This document shows, piece after piece, positions 32,016 to 36,170 of a stretch of 36,170 nucleotides of DNA. Made by a program: the position numbers and the translations under genes. Under the pieces are notes generated by a model. That model was not told the DNA's origin, made no database searches, and worked only from the letters and a program-made list of their open reading frames with translations. The stretch's first letter is position 1. Every line of letters begins with the position of its first letter. Origin of the DNA: an uncultured Clostridia bacterium (GTDB lineage Bacteria; Bacillota; Clostridia; TANB77; CAG-508); the NCBI GenBank assembly GCA_947584125.1, contig CANPWI010000002.1, forward strand, positions 1 through 36,170, given 5' to 3'.

Positions 32016-33299
32016 TTATTTTATTTTTGCATTTTTAACTATAAATTCTACTACTTTTTCATGAGCTAAAGATTCTTTTATGTAGTTAACAAATCCTTCA
32101 TTTTGTTTAAGTTCTTCCTCTGTTTTTCCATATATATTTGCCATTTCTTTTATTTTGTTATCTATATCTTCCTCTGTAGCTTCAATTTTTTCAGCAGAAA
32201 TTATAGCATCTAATACTAATCTGTTTTTTACAGATGTTGTAGCTTGACCTTCATAGTCTTTTCTAAATTCTTCCATTGTTTTTCCTGTCATTTGTAGATA
32301 TTGTTCTAGCTTCATTCCTTGATATTGTAGTCTAGATTCAACTTCTCTAACCATATTATCAATTTCTGTTTCAATCATTCCTGATGGAATTTCAACATCT
32401 ACATCATCTACTACAATTTTAACTGCTTCATCTTCTGTTTCATATTTAGCTCTTCTAACATTATCTTCTTGTAATTTTTCTTTTATGCTTGCCTTTAATT
32501 CATCTAGTGTATCATATTCACTTGCATCTTTTGCAAATTCATCATCTAATTTAGGCATTTCTTTCATTTTTATTTCATGTAATTTTACTTTAAATATTGC
32601 ATCTTTTCCTTTTAATTCTTCTGCAAAATATTCTTCTGGGAAAGTAACTTTTATATCTCTTTCCTCTCCTATTTTCATACCTATAATTTGGTCTTCAAAT
32701 CCTGGTATAAATGTGTTGCTTCCTATTGTTAATTCATGATTTTCTGCTTTTCCACCTTCAAATGGTACATTATCAATAAATCCTTCGAAATCAATAACTG
32801 TAATATCTTTATCTTGCACTGGTCTATCTTCTACTGTAACAAGTCTTGAATTTCTTTCTGCCATGTGTCCTAATTCATGATTAATATCTTCATCAGATAC
32901 ATTATACTCTATTTTCTTTATTTCTATACCTTTATATTTTCCTAATTTTACCTCTGGTTTTGTTTGAATAACAGCTGTAAATATTAGGTCTTGTCCTTTT
33001 CCTATTTGTTTAATATCTATTTCTGGTCTTGAAACTGCTTCTATGTTGTTTTCTTTAAGTTCTTTATCAAATTCTTCTGGAACTACTTCGTTAAATGCAT
33101 CTTCATAGAAGATTTCTGGTCCATAGTATTTCTCTATAATATTCATTGGTGCTTTTCCTTTTCTAAATCCTGGTATATTAAAGTATTTAGCACTTTTGTC
33201 ATATACCTTTTTGATTGCTTCATCAAATTTTGCTGCTTCAATTTTAAATTCTAGTTTTAATTCATTATTTTTTTCTGTCTTTTCGATTTTAATACTCAT
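32016..33299 (-). CDS. tig: Trigger factor
   Basis: A 427-residue ribosome-bound chaperone. Seen: the ribosome-binding signature 'IPGFRKGKAPMNIIEKYYG', the FKBP-like domain with 'VDFEGFIDNVPFEGGKA' and 'IPGFEDQIIGMKIGEERDI', and the helical C-terminal domain. It meets nascent chains at the exit tunnel. The ATG at 33299 is used because AAAGGATG lies upstream; an ATG three codons earlier overlaps it. It heads tig-clpP-clpX, the common Bacillota order. Confidence 0.96.
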   Translation of the reverse strand: MSIKIEKTEKNNELKLEFKIEAAKFDEAIKKVYDKSAKYFNIPGFRKGKAPMNIIEKYYGPEIFYEDAFNEVVPEEFDKELKENNIEAVSRPEIDIKQIGKGQDLIFTAVIQTKPEVKLGKYKGIEIKKIEYNVSDEDINHELGHMAERNSRLVTVEDRPVQDKDITVIDFEGFIDNVPFEGGKAENHELTIGSNTFIPGFEDQIIGMKIGEERDIKVTFPEEYFAEELKGKDAIFKVKLHEIKMKEMPKLDDEFAKDASEYDTLDELKASIKEKLQEDNVRRAKYETEDEAVKIVVDDVDVEIPSGMIETEIDNMVREVESRLQYQGMKLEQYLQMTGKTMEEFRKDYEGQATTSVKNRLVLDAIISAEKIEATEEDIDNKIKEMANIYGKTEEELKQNEGFVNYIKESLAHEKVVEFIVKNAKIK

Positions 33300-33343
33300 T
33301 TTCTTCATCCTTTCATGATTTTTAAAAATTAATTAGCTATTCT

Positions 33344-33371
33344 ATTATACCACTTTATTACAATTTTGCAA
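33344..33371 (-). promoter_or_regulatory. Promoter of tig-clpP-clpX
   Basis: The minus strand reads TTGCAA (33371-33366), 16 bases ending TGG, TATAAT (33349-33344), with an extended -10 (TGG before TATAAT). Confidence 0.8.
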
Positions 33372-33415
33372 GTGTTTTTCGTTATTATCTTTTTATATAA
33401 TATTTTTTATATGTT

Positions 33416-34219
33416 CTATATGTATTGTTCTACACTTAAAATAATATTATCTTTTTTGGTTTTTCCAATTATTTCTTTAATTACAAATCTTCCTTTTCCT
33501 CTAATTGTTATTATATCTCCTTCTTGCACAATCTTTGTATTTTTGGTTTCGTTTTCAAAGTTTATAAATACTCTTTCCTCTTGTAATATTTCTTTTGCTT
33601 TTTCTCTTGATGTTTTTGTTAATTCTGAAATTATATTATCCAGTCTTAATGAAGATATAATAATTTGTATTTCTTTTTTATTAATTATTATTTCTCTTAA
33701 ATTTTCTATTTGTATTTTTTCTATTTTAGCGCCACTAAATCTTTTTAGTAATTTTAAATTATCTATTAAGTATTTAGATATTTCACTACTTACTATTATA
33801 TCTGCTCCATTTTTTTCAACTAGTATGTCTCCTATCTTTTCTCTTTTTACTCCTAGTTTTATAACAGCACCGAGATAATTTTTATGTGTAAATTTATCAT
33901 AATCTTGTATTGGTAAGTCTATTCTTATAGCTTCTATTTTTCCTAATATAATTTTTTCTTTGTTTAAATTTTCAAACTTACTTGGATAAATAAATATCAT
34001 ATTTCTTTCTGTATTTTCTTTACCACCATAAATAATATAATTATCAAATTTTATATGTTTTAATACTTTTTCTAATAATTTTTGTTCATACATACTTAAA
34101 AAATCTGTATTTGATATTTTGTTGTATTTAGCTGAAAACTCTATTTTATCTAATAACTTTGCAATTAATAATTTATCTTCTTGCTTTTTGTATTTGTTTA
34201 ATAATTCTTCTTTATTCAT
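33416..34219 (-). CDS. ylmH: YlmH-type RNA-binding protein with C-terminal S4 domain
   Basis: A 267-residue YlmH. Seen: the family core 'HKNYLGAVIKLGVKREKIGDILV' (near 115-140) and a C-terminal S4 fold 'SSLRLDNIISELTKTSREKAKEIL...ERVFINFE'. In B. subtilis YlmH binds ribosomes and has been tied to rescue of stalled 50S-peptidyl-tRNA (RQC pathway). The order of domains excludes TlyA, which has its S4 domain first. The ATG at 34219 overlaps the dxs stop by eight bases with AGAGGTG upstream, so it is translationally coupled to dxs. In Bacillus ylmH lies near ftsZ/divIVA instead. Confidence 0.88.
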   Translation of the reverse strand: MNKEELLNKYKKQEDKLLIAKLLDKIEFSAKYNKISNTDFLSMYEQKLLEKVLKHIKFDNYIIYGGKENTERNMIFIYPSKFENLNKEKIILGKIEAIRIDLPIQDYDKFTHKNYLGAVIKLGVKREKIGDILVEKNGADIIVSSEISKYLIDNLKLLKRFSGAKIEKIQIENLREIIINKKEIQIIISSLRLDNIISELTKTSREKAKEILQEERVFINFENETKNTKIVQEGDIITIRGKGRFVIKEIIGKTKKDNIILSVEQYI

Positions 34220-36095
34220 TTTCACCTCTATTTAATAATTCATTTTGTATAACTTTAACAATGTTTTTTGTGTCTAATCCATATTTTTCTTCAATTTCTG
34301 AAACATTACCATGCTTTATAAATTTGTCTGGATAACCAAAACATTTAATTTTGATATTTTTAATATCTTCATCAATTATTAATTCTTTTATAGATGTTGC
34401 AAGTCCTCCTTCTAAAATATTATCTTCTATTGTTACAACTTTTTTAGTTTTAGTAATTGATTTTATAATTTTTTCTTTATCTAATGGTTTTAAAAATCTA
34501 ATATTTATAAGTTCTACATCTATATTTTGTTTTTCAAGTGTTTTTGCTATTTCATACCCTCTATCCACCATATTTCCAATTGCAAGTATTGTTATATCTT
34601 TTCCTTCTTTTATTATTTCAGCTTTTCCTTGTTCCATTTTTTCATGTTTTTCAAACTTATTCTTACCTTCTGCACCTCTTGGGTATCTTATAACAACTGG
34701 CTTTTTTAAATCAACTGCAAATTCTAACATCATTTCTAATTCTTTAAAATCTTTTGGAGACATAATGGTTAAATTTGGTACTATATGAAAAAAAGATAAA
34801 TCTAATATTCCTTGATGTGTTTCTCCATCATTTCCTACTATTCCAGCTCTATCTACACACATTATTACTGGCAATTTTTGAATACATATATCATGTATTA
34901 CTTGATCATAAGCTCTTTGATAAAAAGATGAATATATTGATACTACAGGTATCATTCCATTACTTGCAAGTCCTGCCGCTGTTCCTAATGCATGTTGTTC
35001 TGCTATTGCAACATCAAAAAATCTATTAGGAAATTTTTTTGAAAATTCTAAAAGTCCTGTTCCTGTTTTCATAGCTGCTGTTATTGCTACTATTTTTTCA
35101 TTTTTTTCTGCTAAACTTATTAATTTATTTCCAAATATTTTAGAATAATCATCACCTTTTTTTGATTTTAATTCTCCTGTTTTTATTTCAAAAGGTGATA
35201 CTCCATGAAATTTATCAGGATTTTTTTCTGCTGGCTCATATCCTTTTCCTTTTTTAGTAATTACATGTATTAAAACAGGACCTTCCATATTTTTACCTAT
35301 TTTTAATAAGCTTTCCAATTTTTCTATATCATGTCCATCTACTGGTCCTAAATAACTAAACCCAATATCTTCGAATAACATATTTGCAAAAAATAATTGC
35401 TTTATACTATATTTTATTTTTCTTGTAATATGTATTAATTTTGAACCTATTTTTGGAATTTTTTTAATTGCATTTTTTACATAATTATTAGATTTTGTAT
35501 AGAATTTTTTTGTTCTAATTTTACTTAGACGCATTGAAATTCCACCAACATTTTTTGATATGCTCATTTCATTATCATTTAAAATAACTATTAAATTTGT
35601 TTTTGAACTTCCAGCATCATTTAACGCTTCTAACGCCATTCCTCCTGTTAATGCTCCATCTCCAATGACTGCTACAACATAATTTTTATCATTTTTTATG
35701 TCTCTAGCTCTTGCCATTCCAAGTGCTATAGATATAGATGTACTACTGTGACCTGTATCAAAACAGTCTGCTTTATTTTCAGAAACTTTTGGAAATCCTG
35801 CAATTCCTCCTAGTTTTCTTAAGGTTTTTAATTCATTTTTTCTTCCTGTTAGAATTTTATGCACATAAGTTTGATGTCCAACATCCCATATAATTTTATC
35901 TTTTGGTACATTAAATATACTATGTAATGCTATTGTAAGTTCCACTACTCCTAAATTAGATGCCAAATGTCCTCCTGTTTCTGAAACAGTTTCTATTATA
36001 TATTCTCTTATTTCATTTGCTAATTGTTCTTTATCTTTTAAATCTAATTTTTTTACATCATCTATTGTTTTTACTTCATCTAAGATTTTTTCCAT
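34212..36095 (-). CDS. dxs: 1-deoxy-D-xylulose-5-phosphate synthase
   Basis: A 627-residue thiamine-diphosphate enzyme that condenses pyruvate and glyceraldehyde-3-phosphate, the first step of the MEP isoprenoid route. Seen: 'SETGGHLASNLGVVELT', 'DVGHQTYVHKILTGR', the ThDP motif GDGALTGG (145-152) with NDNEMSIS (173-180), 'FSYLGPVDGHDI', 'AIAEQHALGTAAGLA' and the C-terminal transketolase domain. AAGGAGAG precedes the ATG. First gene of dxs-ylmH, with a promoter at the right edge. Isoprenoids from this route feed undecaprenyl phosphate used by MraY and MurG. Confidence 0.97.
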   Translation of the reverse strand: MEKILDEVKTIDDVKKLDLKDKEQLANEIREYIIETVSETGGHLASNLGVVELTIALHSIFNVPKDKIIWDVGHQTYVHKILTGRKNELKTLRKLGGIAGFPKVSENKADCFDTGHSSTSISIALGMARARDIKNDKNYVVAVIGDGALTGGMALEALNDAGSSKTNLIVILNDNEMSISKNVGGISMRLSKIRTKKFYTKSNNYVKNAIKKIPKIGSKLIHITRKIKYSIKQLFFANMLFEDIGFSYLGPVDGHDIEKLESLLKIGKNMEGPVLIHVITKKGKGYEPAEKNPDKFHGVSPFEIKTGELKSKKGDDYSKIFGNKLISLAEKNEKIVAITAAMKTGTGLLEFSKKFPNRFFDVAIAEQHALGTAAGLASNGMIPVVSIYSSFYQRAYDQVIHDICIQKLPVIMCVDRAGIVGNDGETHQGILDLSFFHIVPNLTIMSPKDFKELEMMLEFAVDLKKPVVIRYPRGAEGKNKFEKHEKMEQGKAEIIKEGKDITILAIGNMVDRGYEIAKTLEKQNIDVELINIRFLKPLDKEKIIKSITKTKKVVTIEDNILEGGLATSIKELIIDEDIKNIKIKCFGYPDKFIKHGNVSEIEEKYGLDTKNIVKVIQNELLNRGENE

Positions 36096-36126
36096 AAATT
36101 GCTCTCCTTATTTGCATTGTTTTTAT

Positions 36127-36155
36127 ATTATATAATGATAAATAAAATTTTGCAA
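36127..36155 (-). promoter_or_regulatory. Promoter of dxs-ylmH
   Basis: The minus strand reads TTGCAA (36155-36150), 17 bases, TATAAT (36132-36127), about 31 bases before the start. Confidence 0.75.
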
Positions 36156-36170
36156 ATTTTTAAACTTTTC

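Noticed and set aside
33416..34219. TlyA (rRNA methyltransferase/hemolysin) as the gene after dxs
   Set aside because: The S4 domain is C-terminal and no methyltransferase motif is present; the core pattern is that of YlmH.

Overview
The window is strongly AT-rich and reads as chromosomal core from a spore-forming member of the Clostridia (Bacillota). The support is a set of sporulation-linked genes (spoVS, ymdB, ylbJ, a SpoVB/MurJ-type flippase, a SpoVE/FtsW-type SEDS protein), a T-box in front of valS, TTGACA/TATAAT promoters with mostly 17-bp spacing, and a MurE whose DNPR motif points to meso-diaminopimelate in the wall. An archaeal-type ValS, an L27 without the usual Firmicutes leader, and a thinned-out division/cell-wall cluster suggest one of the poorly described AT-rich (gut-type) Clostridia lineages. 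That placement is inference.

Layout, left to right. 1-446: start of a family-5 solute-binding protein (partial). 578-1749: spoVS and ymdB. 1864-4617: valS with its T-box leader and promoter. 4641-5483: rplU-rpmA with promoter, leader and terminator. 5499-8483: lexA-recG-small membrane protein. 8475-11347: rpiB-trpS-obgE. 11424-12947 (+): ylbJ and a small Tyr/Met-rich protein, converging on pdp (12962-14263). 14347-16484: flippase and HU. 16585-17815 (+): smpB, rpsT and a small membrane protein.

17816-19850 is the only accessory-looking stretch, and it is a scar field. It holds the tail of a GLUG-type surface protein, a GC-rich imperfect palindrome of about 150 bp unlike its surroundings, a stub resembling a serine-recombinase start, and a DUF1016/YhcG nuclease gene broken by one extra base. 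The stub and the nuclease gene lie between two identical 61-bp copies of the gatB terminator.

19861-23175: gatCAB, for tRNA-dependent Asn/Gln synthesis. 23208-24486: an operon of three small proteins (DUF6514-like, DUF2752, DUF4190). 24615-29468: murE-mraY-ftsW/spoVE-murG, without murD or murF. 29544-29953 (+): an unknown charged protein. 29961-33371: tig-clpP-clpX, the nascent-chain and proteolysis operon. 33416-36155: dxs-ylmH.

Most genes serve translation (ValS, TrpS, GatCAB, L21, L27, S20, SmpB, Obg, YlmH), wall synthesis (MurE, MraY, SEDS, MurG, flippase), protein quality control (Tig, ClpPX) and DNA repair (LexA, RecG). No tRNA, rRNA, CRISPR array or intact mobile element was seen.
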